Part shown: positions 25,995 to 34,472 of the stretch, one piece after another
Layout of the letters: each line of letters opens with the position of its first letter
Numbering within the stretch: the stretch's first letter is position 1
Assembly (NCBI RefSeq): GCF_003970385.1
Contig: NZ_RXZH01000001.1
Location: forward strand, 744,001-808,000
Origin: Vibrio aquaticus
GTDB taxonomy: Bacteria; Pseudomonadota; Gammaproteobacteria; Enterobacterales; Vibrionaceae
Length of the DNA: 64,000 nucleotides
Direction: 5' to 3'
The notes under the pieces: generated by a model
Databases searched by the model: none
The model's input: the letters and a program-made list of their open reading frames with translations, nothing else
Told to the model about the DNA's origin: nothing
Made by a program: the position numbers and the translations under genes

Positions 25995-27425
25995 TTATTT
26001 GTTGTCTAAGCGAACAAACATCATGGTCAGGATAAATGACAGAGTAAACACGCCAATCACGCCCATTACCGCTTGAACAAAGTTCTGTGTACCACTCGCT
26101 AAGTACGCTGGCAGACTGAATACTGACGATAGAATGTAACTTGTTAGGTGCGTATCGATAGTGACTGAGATAGCGCCCATAATACCGGTTGCCAAGCTCG
26201 CCATGAACAACGCTTTGGTGTACTTAGTCAGCGTACCGAACAGTGCTGGCTCAGTAATGCCTAGAATCGCTGTCACGCCTGAACCTACTGTCATTGACGA
26301 CTGCTCTTTAGACACACTATTACGCTGCTTGTACCAAATCGCCATCGTCGCACCTGCAATTGCTAGGTTACCCAGACACATGATTGGCATTAGCAGATCT
26401 TTTCCGTATAGCGCAAAGTTGTTCAGGCTGATTGGCGTCATGCTGTGGTGAATACCAAACACAATCGTAATTGGGCGAGTTAAGCCGAACACAAAACCAG
26501 TCAACGTTGGTGAGATTTCAAGTAGTGAGCTAACCACCCAGCCAGCACCATTACTCACCCACATGCCAGCAGGCGCAACCAATGAAAGCACAACGGTGGA
26601 TGTAACGGTAAAGGCTAACAGTGGTGTAAAGACAGGTTTGGCAGAACTTAGAACCAACTTATCCACCATCGGGGTGATCTTAGATAGCACCCAAACCGCA
26701 AGAATAGCTGGCACAATCGCACCACCGTAGTTCATTAGCTCAATCGGCACTACTCCAAACACGTTAAGCTCGGGGTTGCTGCCTGCATCAGACAGTAAGG
26801 CGGCTTTTTCTACTAGCTTTGGAGACATCATTGCCGCCGCCACCGCCAATGCAATGTACTCATTCACTTTGAACACTTTGGCTGCTGAGAACGAAACCAG
26901 CATAGGCAAAAAGAAGAACACAGCCACAGAGATAGAGCGGTAGAAGAACACGGTATCGGAAGATTCCGAAATCACGTTAGTCGCAATAAGCCCAGATAAT
27001 AGGCCCATCAACATACCGGCACCGGCAATGGCAGGAACTACCGGACCAAAGATACCCGCGACGACACGCATTGCGTTTTGGAACAGTTTACCTTTCTCTT
27101 GTTCAATCTCTGCGTCTTCTGGCGCTGCACTTGCACCGGATAACGCTAAGTACCATTTCTCGACTTCAACACCGATGATCACCTGAGTTTGACCTTGTGC
27201 GAGAACCACACCTTTCACGCCTTGAATGGCTTCGAGTTTTTCTTTATTCGCTTTTGACTCATCGACCAATTTAAAACGCAGTCGAGTCATACAGTGAGTG
27301 ATGTTTGCGATGTTTTCGTTACCGCCAAGGGCAGCAACCAATTCTTGTAATTTCATGCTAAAGCTGTCTGCTTTCCCTGGCGCACTATCGCCGATAGCCA
27401 TGTTAGTTTCTGTCAATTGCATCAT
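25995..27425 (-). CDS. PTS transporter subunit EIIBC (glucose/sucrose superfamily)
   Basis: A 476-residue membrane permease of the phosphotransferase system. The N-terminal EIIB domain (residues 25-95) has its phosphorylation cysteine at about residue 45 in NITHCMTRLRF. From about 110, the EIIC domain has roughly ten membrane segments and the characteristic GITEPALFG motif and FGIHHSMTPI. No EIIA domain is present, so it must use EIIA-Glc (Crr) or another protein. Neighbours (KDG kinase, KDPG aldolase, hexonate dehydratase) suggest a sugar or sugar acid feeding into KDG, but a PTS delivers a phosphorylated substrate. A CRP-like site and a 12-bp inverted repeat lie upstream. Confidence 0.88.
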   Translation of the reverse strand: MMQLTETNMAIGDSAPGKADSFSMKLQELVAALGGNENIANITHCMTRLRFKLVDESKANKEKLEAIQGVKGVVLAQGQTQVIIGVEVEKWYLALSGASAAPEDAEIEQEKGKLFQNAMRVVAGIFGPVVPAIAGAGMLMGLLSGLIATNVISESSDTVFFYRSISVAVFFFLPMLVSFSAAKVFKVNEYIALAVAAAMMSPKLVEKAALLSDAGSNPELNVFGVVPIELMNYGGAIVPAILAVWVLSKITPMVDKLVLSSAKPVFTPLLAFTVTSTVVLSLVAPAGMWVSNGAGWVVSSLLEISPTLTGFVFGLTRPITIVFGIHHSMTPISLNNFALYGKDLLMPIMCLGNLAIAGATMAIWYKQRNSVSKEQSSMTVGSGVTAILGITEPALFGTLTKYTKALFMASLATGIMGAISVTIDTHLTSYILSSVFSLPAYLASGTQNFVQAVMGVIGVFTLSFILTMMFVRLDNK

Positions 27426-27500
27426 ACATTCCTATGTGCTTGTCTGCTCATTTACTGCGGTAATCTTAGCGATTGAGCGTTTTTATCCAATCGACAAAAC

Positions 27501-27516
27501 AGTGATAAAACTCACA
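27501..27516. promoter_or_regulatory. Putative CRP-cAMP site
   Basis: AGTGATAAAACTCACA matches the CRP pattern TGTGA-N6-TCACA at nine of ten fixed positions. It sits about 76 bp upstream of the PTS start and between divergent sugar-metabolism genes, as expected for catabolite control. Confidence 0.55.
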
Positions 27517-27555
27517 TTAAAACAGCTAAAAAATTAATTTTGCCCGTTTTTTAGC

Positions 27556-27602
27556 AACTGGTTCGTTTTTTTATCCTAATTCGAAACAGGAACGAACCAG
27601 TT
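27556..27602. promoter_or_regulatory. Divergent-promoter operator with perfect 12-bp inverted repeat
   Basis: AACTGGTTCGTT and AACGAACCAGTT are perfect inverted arms separated by 23 bp, in the 261-bp region between the PTS and dehydratase genes. It is probably the binding site of the nearby GntR regulator (28923-29639); the arms could also be two operator sites bridged by one protein complex. Confidence 0.6.
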
Positions 27603-27686
27603 AATTTTCAGTATAATTTACCGCTTGAAATCTGCATTTTTTCACGCTTATATAAAATAAATCCTGTTGACCGAGCTAGTTTTAAA

Positions 27687-28886
27687 GTGAATAAAAATAT
27701 CATTTCAAATATTGAGTGTGTGATTACCAAACCTGACCGACATAACCTGATCACAGTTATTGTAGAAACGGAATCAGGGATGAAGGGTTTTGGCTGTGCG
27801 ACTTTCCAGCAACGACCATTGGCGGTAAAAACCATGGTTGATGAATATCTCAAACCGTTATTAATGGGTAAAGACGCTAATAATATTGAAGACCTATGGC
27901 AAATGATGATGGTTAACGCTTATTGGCGTAATGGACCAGTGATCAATAATGCTATTTCAGGTGTTGATATGGCGCTGTGGGATATTAAAGCGAAATTAGC
28001 CAATATGCCGCTGCATCAATTATTTGGTGGTAAAGCTCGTGATGCTATTCAGGTCTATACCCATGCAACAAGTGATACAATGGAAGGGCTGTATGAGCAG
28101 GTAGAAAAATACCTAGCACAGGGCTACAAACATATTCGCTGTCAGTTAGGTTTTTATGGCGGTGTACCAGAGAATATCCACACAGCAAATAACCCAACCG
28201 AAGGGTCATACTACGACCAAGACCAATATATGGAAAACACGGTTGAGATGTTCAAATGCTTGCGCGAAAAGTATGGCAATCAATTCCACATTCTTCACGA
28301 TGTCCACGAACGCCTGTTCCCAAATCAAGCGATTCAATTTGCCAAACGAGTAGAACAATACACGCCATATTTTATTGAAGATATTTTGCCGCCAAACCAA
28401 ACTGAGTGGTTGGATAATCTTCGCAGTCAAACCAGTGTGTCACTCGCGTTGGGGGAGCTATTTAATAACCCTGAAGAGTGGAAACAGTTGATCATTAATC
28501 GCCGTATCGACTTCATTCGATGCCACGTCTCTCAGATTGGTGGCATTACTCCGGCATTGAAACTTGGGCACCTATGCCAAAGCTTTGGGGTTCGTATTGC
28601 ATGGCATTGCCCACCAGATATGACGCCGATTGGCGCAGCAGTGAACACTCACTTAAACGTCCATTTACATAACGCTGCGATTCAAGAACATGTTGAATAC
28701 AATGCCAATACTCAAGCGGTATTCCCTAATGCTGCCGAGCCTATCAATGGTTATTTATATGCGTCAGAGCTGCCGGGAATCGGGGTTGAAATGAACCAAG
28801 AAGCGGCACAAGATTTCCCTGTCACCTACCGCCCACATGAGTGGACTCAGAGCCGACTGCCTGATGGCACTATTCATACGCCATAA
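27687..28886 (+). CDS. Enolase-superfamily sugar-acid dehydratase (mannonate/gluconate, ManD/RspA type)
   Basis: A 399-residue enolase-superfamily enzyme of the ManD subgroup, which dehydrates D-mannonate and/or D-gluconate to KDG using Mg2+. Visible marks are [16 protein letters not shown] (metal ligand Asp and general-base His, about 212-218), [33 protein letters not shown] and [15 protein letters not shown]. Some family members, including RspA, have low or no dehydratase activity, so the substrate needs care. The start is GTG at 27687 with no good ribosome site. It diverges from the PTS-kinase-aldolase operon, whose kinase and aldolase would process KDG. Confidence 0.88.
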   Translation: MNKNIISNIECVITKPDRHNLITVIVETESGMKGFGCATFQQRPLAVKTMVDEYLKPLLMGKDANNIEDLWQMMMVNAYWRNGPVINNAISGVDMALWDIKAKLANMPLHQLFGGKARDAIQVYTHATSDTMEGLYEQVEKYLAQGYKHIRCQLGFYGGVPENIHTANNPTEGSYYDQDQYMENTVEMFKCLREKYGNQFHILHDVHERLFPNQAIQFAKRVEQYTPYFIEDILPPNQTEWLDNLRSQTSVSLALGELFNNPEEWKQLIINRRIDFIRCHVSQIGGITPALKLGHLCQSFGVRIAWHCPPDMTPIGAAVNTHLNVHLHNAAIQEHVEYNANTQAVFPNAAEPINGYLYASELPGIGVEMNQEAAQDFPVTYRPHEWTQSRLPDGTIHTP

Positions 28887-28912
28887 CGCTAGGCCAACTC
28901 CCTCTTAATAGA

Positions 28913-28939
28913 AAAACGACCGCTAATCGCGGTCGTTTT
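28913..28939. terminator. Bidirectional terminator overlapping a gene end
   Basis: The perfect 11-bp stem AAAACGACCGC/GCGGTCGTTTT with a 5-nt loop lies between the converging dehydratase and GntR genes. The last GntR codons (DRD and stop) fall inside the hairpin. Confidence 0.88.
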
Positions 28940-29639
28940 GATCTCGGTAATTTAAACTCTCAGGATCAAACTTGGTGTGGTAAGTGCACTGGTAGTTGAT
29001 ATCAATGATGTCACTGACGACAAACACTTCACCAGAAGTGAGAAAGCCACGGTTGGTGATGTTCATTGCTGAACTCGAACGCTTGCATCCCAACAAGTCT
29101 GCGTCATCCTTTGAAACACTGATCGCTTGGTAGGTTGTAAGATAGCTGTCGATTTCCAACCCTAAAGAAAGCGCATGTTTCTGAAGTGAGCTCTCGATAA
29201 TGGTATCGTTCACCACTGGGAATAATTTAACCGGTAGCCTCGCCTCTTCAATCTGGGTAACTTTGCCTTGAATTAACCTTAAGCGTTTCACATTCCAAAT
29301 ATAGTCATCTTCTTCAATAGAGAATACTTGCATTTCATGTGTTGTAGGCAATCGCTTATTCAGTTTTATTTTCTTATAAGAAATCTCACCAAATTTATTC
29401 TCAGTTACTGAGTTATATATTAATGGCGAGTCGACACTCGACGTATTTACATAATATCCCGAGCCTGCTTTAGATTTAACCATACCAATTGCTTCAAGTT
29501 TAGACATTGCCTTTCTCACCGAGAAGCGGGAAATATCGTACTTTTCAGCTAATTCTCTTTCTGAAGGTAATTTAACATCAATAATATTTTGGCAAATTTT
29601 ACTGATTATATCTTGAACAAGTTCTTGGTACTTTTTCAT
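28923..29639 (-). CDS. GntR-family (HutC/UTRA type) regulator
   Basis: A 238-residue regulator. The N-terminal winged helix has LPSERELAEKYDISRFSVRK (about residues 25-44) and the C-terminal UTRA ligand domain spans about 90-235. HutC-type repressors sense small metabolites such as sugar acids or phosphates. Position next to the hexonate dehydratase, converging with it, suggests it controls the dehydratase/PTS divergent promoter, where a 12-bp inverted repeat is present. Its coding end overlaps the shared terminator. Confidence 0.9.
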   Translation of the reverse strand: MKKYQELVQDIISKICQNIIDVKLPSERELAEKYDISRFSVRKAMSKLEAIGMVKSKAGSGYYVNTSSVDSPLIYNSVTENKFGEISYKKIKLNKRLPTTHEMQVFSIEEDDYIWNVKRLRLIQGKVTQIEEARLPVKLFPVVNDTIIESSLQKHALSLGLEIDSYLTTYQAISVSKDDADLLGCKRSSSAMNITNRGFLTSGEVFVVSDIIDINYQCTYHTKFDPESLNYRDQNDRD

Positions 29640-29858
29640 GGAGCGCTTAGTGTTTGGCGATTCATTATAATTTAACGTATCTGCGCCACTTTCTCCATTA
29701 GCCAGTTCTAAAATGTTGGATTAGTTCGAGTGCTCGACTCAAGATATGAGCACATCTTCCCCCACCAAGTTGTAAGCGCAAAACCATCACTAAAAACTGA
29801 TATAGTGGCTATAACTTCACGGCTAGAACAACGACTCTCATTGATTAGGGAACACACA

Positions 29859-30458
29859 ATGAAGCCAAGCGAGATCGGTAAAGCGTACGACCAAATTACG
29901 CATATTTGGCAAGGTGACGATTTTAATATGAACAACGGCATCGAAGCGCATCAAAGAGCACTTACCTTTGTAACGAATAAAGGGAAAGCACTCGACATTG
30001 GCTGTGGCTGCACCTGTCGTTTTATCGACATACTCAATGAGCAAGGATTCGACGTCACCGGTTTAGATATCTCGAGCGAAATGCTCAAGCTAGCGAAACA
30101 GAAACGTCCAGATGTGGACTTTATACACGCCGATATTTGCCAGTATTCATTAACGGATAAATACGATTTCATTACCGCTTGGGACAGCATTTGGCACATT
30201 CCACTTTCTGAGCAGCGCAACGTGATCACTAAAATCGTCAACAGCCTCAATCAAGGCGGTGTGTTCATTTTCTCGTTTGGCGGCACGGATTCTGAGGGCG
30301 ATCATAAAAACAGCTTTATGGGGCCAGAAGTCTATTACTCCTCTTTGGGCACCAACGGTTTTTTAACGCTTTTCATCGAGCTTGGCTGTAAGATCAAACA
30401 CCTAGAGTTTGACCAACATCCTGAAGTACATACTTATTTGATTATTGAAAAAGCGTAA
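29859..30458 (+). CDS. Class I SAM-dependent methyltransferase
   Basis: A 199-residue methyltransferase. The SAM-binding motif ALDIGCGCTC lies at about residues 45-54, motif II VTGLDISSEMLKLAK near 67-81, and DFIHADICQY near 89. The start at 29859 (MKPSEIGKAYDQI) has AGGG eight bases upstream, so the longer frame from 29730 was not used. It is a small-molecule type; the substrate is unknown. It is monocistronic, with a terminator downstream. Confidence 0.85.
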   Translation: MKPSEIGKAYDQITHIWQGDDFNMNNGIEAHQRALTFVTNKGKALDIGCGCTCRFIDILNEQGFDVTGLDISSEMLKLAKQKRPDVDFIHADICQYSLTDKYDFITAWDSIWHIPLSEQRNVITKIVNSLNQGGVFIFSFGGTDSEGDHKNSFMGPEVYYSSLGTNGFLTLFIELGCKIKHLEFDQHPEVHTYLIIEKA

Positions 30459-30476
30459 TTGAGCGCCTTTTACTTT

Positions 30477-30508
30477 AAGCCTAGATGCTCTGTACGACTA
30501 GGCTTTTT
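30477..30508 (+). terminator. Rho-independent terminator
   Basis: The stem AAGCCTAG/CTAGGCTT with a 13-nt loop is followed by a short T-run, about 20 bp after the methyltransferase stop. Confidence 0.8.
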
Positions 30509-30607
30509 ACTCCTTCTCACACCTCACTTTACCCATAGGCCTGCCTGATCGCTCTTCCTCCATATGTGCCATCACTACTCATAGTTAGAGTTGTTTGAAT
30601 CTCTAAT

Positions 30608-30622
30608 TGTTATGTTATAACA
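30608..30622 (+). promoter_or_regulatory. Putative Zur box upstream of the DUF1826 gene
   Basis: TGTTATGTTATAACA differs from the Zur core TGTTATANTATAACA at one position and is an almost perfect palindrome. It lies 51 bp before the start codon, in promoter position. The same core occurs before the M23 endopeptidase gene at 16953-16967. Confidence 0.72.
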
Positions 30623-30672
30623 TCTCACACAATCCAAACCGCCCAAAATATGCGTAACACCGGAGGTTACAC

Positions 30673-31332
30673 ATGACCGCCCTTGCAGAATCATTAGCAA
30701 TCACAGACCAAGACTGTTTTAGTATCAGTGATGACCCGACCGTTCTAACCGATATCTACCGAGATGAGATCAACATTGCGGTGTGGCAACGCCAGTTTGA
30801 TGCTGCTACTCAAGATGAAATCACCCAGTTTCTTAACGAGCACCCTAGCCTAAGCAAATCTCTGAACTTGTCGCCTGAAAACGCTTACGAGTCACTCGAT
30901 TTTGCTCTGGACGGCAAAGCGCCAAAAGCCTTGGTTGAAAATATGGCTGAACTGGTAGACATGTTTTGCTGCTTGTTTGAGCTTGACCATGTTGGGTTAC
31001 GGCTCGCGACCTTAAGTGGCGCTATGTGTCCTCGATTCCATGTCGATCATGTGCCGTGTAGATTGGTCACAACCTATCAAGGCATCGCAACACAGTGGCT
31101 GGCTAACGACACGATTGACCGTTCAAAACTGGGCCGAGGAAGCAACGGATTACCAGACGAACAATCTGGGCTATTTCAGAATGCGTCAGATATTGAACAG
31201 CTCACAAGTGGAGATGTCGCGTTACTGAAAGGAACAAGATGGGAAGGTAACGAAGAAACAGGCTTAGTGCACCGTTCGCCAAACCCGACAAACAACGAGC
31301 CAAGGCTACTGCTTACTTTAGATTTTGGCTAA
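30673..31332 (+). CDS. DUF1826 family protein, likely zinc-starvation induced
   Basis: A 219-residue soluble protein of the DUF1826 family. Conserved blocks are LRLATLSGAMCPRFHVDHVPCRLVTTY (from about residue 112, possible metal residues Cys, His, Asp, His, Cys) and the C-terminal GLVHRSPNP and RLLLTLDF. The fold resembles cupin or iron-oxygenase patterns (HxD...H), but no activity is known to me. DUF1826 genes are often found with Zur boxes and COG0523 metallochaperones. Here a Zur-like box is present but no COG0523 neighbour. A GGAGGT ribosome site precedes the ATG. Confidence 0.85.
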   Translation: MTALAESLAITDQDCFSISDDPTVLTDIYRDEINIAVWQRQFDAATQDEITQFLNEHPSLSKSLNLSPENAYESLDFALDGKAPKALVENMAELVDMFCCLFELDHVGLRLATLSGAMCPRFHVDHVPCRLVTTYQGIATQWLANDTIDRSKLGRGSNGLPDEQSGLFQNASDIEQLTSGDVALLKGTRWEGNEETGLVHRSPNPTNNEPRLLLTLDFG

Positions 31333-31367
31333 GTCGCCAGTCTTCCCTTTGTGTGGATAAGTGACGC

Positions 31368-32264
31368 TTATGAGTGCACAAAGTAGGTTTGGGCTAACTC
31401 TTCACTCAAACCTAAGATTCGCTGTGAGAACTCACTAATGTTGTCTGAGTATGGGTAATAGATACTGAATGGCAACAAGATGTTATTCGCAAGAGCCGAC
31501 GTTTTTAGCTTAGTGATTTTACCGGCTTGCACATAAGGCTCTGCCACATGCTTTGGCATGATCGCCCACCCCAAATGAGGCAACAATTCTAAAAGTAACG
31601 TATTACTGCCGACAATTTTAGTATTGGCTGAGTATGCGTGAACAAAAGTACCGGCATTATTGGTGTGCTCACAGATCAGTTGGGTTTCTGCTTGAGCATC
31701 CAATAGTGAAAAATCCGCTTTCTCTAGCAAAGGAGATTGAGCTCCAACATAGATATCGTAAGTCAGATAGCCGAGGTTTTTGTAGAGCAATTTTTGCTTA
31801 GGTTGGATGTTCATTCGCGCCGGACAAATAGCAAAATTGAACGTGCCATCTTCCACGGCATCAAGCGCTTGTTCCCTATCCCTTTGCAACCAATGGATTC
31901 GAATATGCGGGTATTGCTGATTGATACGCTTATCGAGGTCTTGGATAAACGGGGTTGGAAAATCCCCATCATAAGCAATAGAGAGCTCAGCCAGCGGGTG
32001 ACCCAGCTGGGCCGAACTGAGCTGCTCTAGCAGTGAACTCTGCCTAATCACATGACGAGCCGGTGAATACAATCTCTTGGCCTCCTCAGTCGCAATCGCC
32101 TGCCGCCCTTCAATAGTAAACAAGGCATAACCTAAGATATCTTCATAAGCCTTAACCAACTCTCGAATAGTAGTGCGATCTTTATTGAGGAGCCGACCCG
32201 CAGCACTATAAGAGCCGCATTCAAACACCGCAACAAACGCGGATAACTGATCCAATGTATGCAT
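31368..32264 (-). CDS. LysR-family transcriptional regulator
   Basis: A 298-residue LysR regulator. Helix-turn-helix is at about residues 1-60 (MHTLDQLSAFVAVFECGSYS, AAGRLLNKDRTTIRELVKAYE), and the effector domain includes LSIAYDGDFPTPFIQDLDKR. The recognition-helix sequence RTTIRELV differs from the usual TxSAVSxxI pattern, so it is somewhat divergent. It is divergent from the MATE gene across about 95 bp and is a candidate regulator of it. Confidence 0.85.
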   Translation of the reverse strand: MHTLDQLSAFVAVFECGSYSAAGRLLNKDRTTIRELVKAYEDILGYALFTIEGRQAIATEEAKRLYSPARHVIRQSSLLEQLSSAQLGHPLAELSIAYDGDFPTPFIQDLDKRINQQYPHIRIHWLQRDREQALDAVEDGTFNFAICPARMNIQPKQKLLYKNLGYLTYDIYVGAQSPLLEKADFSLLDAQAETQLICEHTNNAGTFVHAYSANTKIVGSNTLLLELLPHLGWAIMPKHVAEPYVQAGKITKLKTSALANNILLPFSIYYPYSDNISEFSQRILGLSEELAQTYFVHS

Positions 32265-32360
32265 GTCATCCTCCCAACATGAACGTAAAACCCCATCATA
32301 AGTGGTTTGTTATGTTTATATTCGGAGTTCATAATCGCAACATATTTGCTCGAACAAGTG

Positions 32361-33758
32361 ATGAATATGCGTACTGGCTCAATTTCTTCCAAACCCTCTC
32401 GTTCATTTTTTCCGTTTGATAGAGAACAACTGTCTGCCATCGCAGCTATCGCTATTCCGGTCACACTACAAACGATTCTCTTTGCCTCTAAAGGCCTGAC
32501 CGATATGCTGATGATCGGCCAGCTATCTGAGCACGATATTGCGGCCGCCGGTGTGGCCAGCCGAGCCTTGTTCGTCGCCATGATTTTGTTGTCGGGTATT
32601 TCGGCGGCAGGCTCAGTGCTTATCGCTCAATACTTTGGTGCCAATAAACACCATGCGATACGTCGAACCGTGGTGTTAAGTTGGTTTATATCAACCCTTT
32701 TTGCCCTTTTTCCAGCGCTGCTGTTCTTATTTGCTGGTGACAAGGTCATAGCGCTATCGACCTCTTCGTTGCCTCTTCAAACTCTTGGCCATGAGTATCT
32801 CAGCTACACCGCCGCAAGCTTGTTGTTTGCTTCATTTAGCGGCGCAATTGCCGCTGGGCTTCGTTCAACCCGTCAAGCGAGCGTGAGCACCTGGCTCAGT
32901 GGCCTTGGCATTGTGCTTAATCTGGTACTTAACTGGCTGCTGATCTTTGGTCACTTTGGACTACCGGCACTTGGCTTAAAAGGCGCGGCCATTGCGACAA
33001 CCATTAGTTGCCTATTAGAAGTATTGATTACCATCGCTTATCTCAGAATTAAACAACACGCACTCGCCCCGACTTATCGTGCTATTCAGCAAGCCTTTAA
33101 CCTAAAACACATACGCGATTTTTTGACTTTGGCAATCCCAACAACGACTAACTTCTTATTGTGGGCTGCCGGTCTCTTTACCTATACCGCGATAATGGGA
33201 CAAACTGGCGACCAAGGTTTGGTCGTCCTCTCAGTGATTTCTCCGATCGAGGCCTTTTCTCTGAGCTTTCTAACCGGTATTGCCAATGCTTCTGCTGTCA
33301 TTGTCGGGAATCACTTAGGCTCTAAAGACGCAGATAAAGCGTATCAACAAGCGATGGGCTTTGTTGTTCTGGCGATTATCGTCACGCTGTTGGTGGCATT
33401 GATTCTATTCCTGTTAAGGGAGCCAGTGCTCAGCTTATTTGGCGCGTTAGACGGCGACACTCGACAACTCGCCAATCAGTTTTATCTCATCTTGTGTTTC
33501 GGTATCGTGCTGCGCTCTCTACCAACAACTATGGTAGTGGGCGTGTTGAGAGCGGGTGGGGATGTGAAGTTCTGCCTGTATCAAGATATCTCGACACAAT
33601 GGCTATTTGGTATTCCGTTAGCGGCGCTTGGCGCAATGTTTTTTGGCTTGTCACCTTCTTGGGTGTTTGCGAGTTTTTTCTTAGAAACCTTGTTTAAATG
33701 GGGCGCCTGTATATATCGATTTAAGTCCAAACGCTGGATAAAATTTCTCGCATCTTAA
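32361..33758 (+). CDS. MATE-family multidrug/Na+ efflux transporter
   Basis: A 465-residue inner-membrane protein with about 12 hydrophobic helices in two repeats (QLSAIAAIAIPVTLQTILFA begins the first; IRDFLTLAIPTTTNFLLWAA the second). Conserved family blocks are GLTDMLMIGQLSEHDIAAAG and EAFSLSFLTGIANASAVIVG. MATE proteins export cationic drugs or toxins in exchange for Na+ or H+. The start is uncertain: I use the ATG at 32361, but no strong ribosome site distinguishes it from 32307 or 32367. The next ORF follows by 23 bp and may be co-transcribed. Confidence 0.88.
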   Translation: MNMRTGSISSKPSRSFFPFDREQLSAIAAIAIPVTLQTILFASKGLTDMLMIGQLSEHDIAAAGVASRALFVAMILLSGISAAGSVLIAQYFGANKHHAIRRTVVLSWFISTLFALFPALLFLFAGDKVIALSTSSLPLQTLGHEYLSYTAASLLFASFSGAIAAGLRSTRQASVSTWLSGLGIVLNLVLNWLLIFGHFGLPALGLKGAAIATTISCLLEVLITIAYLRIKQHALAPTYRAIQQAFNLKHIRDFLTLAIPTTTNFLLWAAGLFTYTAIMGQTGDQGLVVLSVISPIEAFSLSFLTGIANASAVIVGNHLGSKDADKAYQQAMGFVVLAIIVTLLVALILFLLREPVLSLFGALDGDTRQLANQFYLILCFGIVLRSLPTTMVVGVLRAGGDVKFCLYQDISTQWLFGIPLAALGAMFFGLSPSWVFASFFLETLFKWGACIYRFKSKRWIKFLAS

Positions 33759-33781
33759 CTTACTCACTTTAGGGTCTTTTT

Positions 33782-34000
33782 ATGAATATTCTGAGCTTGT
33801 ATGAAGCCTATGGCGTGACAGTCGCATTGATCCTTTTTTGCGCTATCTACCTTGTCATTCACGTTAAATATATCCGGCACCACGCCGCCCATAAGCGTTT
33901 TTTAGCCGCACTGTGGCGAGCAATGCAGAATACGATTCATGGTCAGCACATTCGCACTTTGGGCTACGACCCCGACAAAGAGAAAAACAAAAAAAGCTAA
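33782..34000 (+). CDS. Small single-pass membrane protein
   Basis: A 72-residue protein with one membrane helix (VTVALILFCAIYLVIHVKYI, about residues 12-31), then a basic cytosolic tail (RHHAAHKRFLAALWRAMQ ... KEKNKKS). It starts 23 bp after the MATE gene with AGGGTC before the ATG, so it is probably in that operon. No family recognised; it may be an accessory subunit. Confidence 0.7.
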   Translation: MNILSLYEAYGVTVALILFCAIYLVIHVKYIRHHAAHKRFLAALWRAMQNTIHGQHIRTLGYDPDKEKNKKS

Positions 34001-34159
34001 GGTAATCGGCATGTTAGAACGCCGTAAAACCTTGCCTTGTGGCAAACAAAGAAATTAATCATCACGACAAAATACTCGATTAGTCCAATTGCACCATTGC
34101 TGTTTTAATCCGCGGCGAGAGATTTCCAAACTCTACTTATTTAACTTCAAGGTGTTACT

Positions 34160-34312
34160 ATGTTTGCAATTGATGATGTAGTTGTAGCAACTAAAGGCAT
34201 TGATCTAGGTCAGATGGTTGTTGTAGGTCTAAGCAGTGGCGGTTTCTACGTTCGCGTTTCTGTTGACGGTATGTCTCTAACTTACCCATCACGAGACCTG
34301 AAGAAAGCTTAA
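34160..34312 (+). CDS. Small conserved-looking protein (50 residues), KOW/SH3-like
   Basis: A 50-residue ORF, MFAIDDVVVATKGIDLGQMV to LTYPSRDLKKA. The sequence is beta-rich with Gly turns (VVGLSSGGFYVRVSVDG), suggesting a small SH3/KOW-like barrel. AAGGTG lies five bases before the ATG, and a strong terminator follows 18 bp after the stop. These signals support a real gene despite its size. Codon choice looks like that of highly expressed genes (inference by eye). Function unknown. Confidence 0.75.
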   Translation: MFAIDDVVVATKGIDLGQMVVVGLSSGGFYVRVSVDGMSLTYPSRDLKKA

Positions 34313-34330
34313 TAGCCGACCCCAGTCATG

Positions 34331-34360
34331 AAAAAGGTAGCCTTTGTCGCTACCTTTTTT
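34331..34360 (+). terminator. Rho-independent terminator
   Basis: The perfect stem AAAAAGGTAGC/GCTACCTTTTT with a 7-nt loop and continuing T-run lies 18 bp after the 50-residue ORF. Confidence 0.92.
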
Positions 34361-34472
34361 GCGTTTAAGCGCATCATATTGTTTGTTCTAAGCCCATAAC
34401 GTCATGACTTTGATATACTTATTGAATGCTCTGATTGAGTATCTACTATCAGTCTTTCAAGGATGACCATGC

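Noticed and set aside
29730..29858. Upstream extension of the methyltransferase reading frame
   Set aside because: The SAM domain plan and the AGGG ribosome site start at 29859; the extension has no protein-like content.
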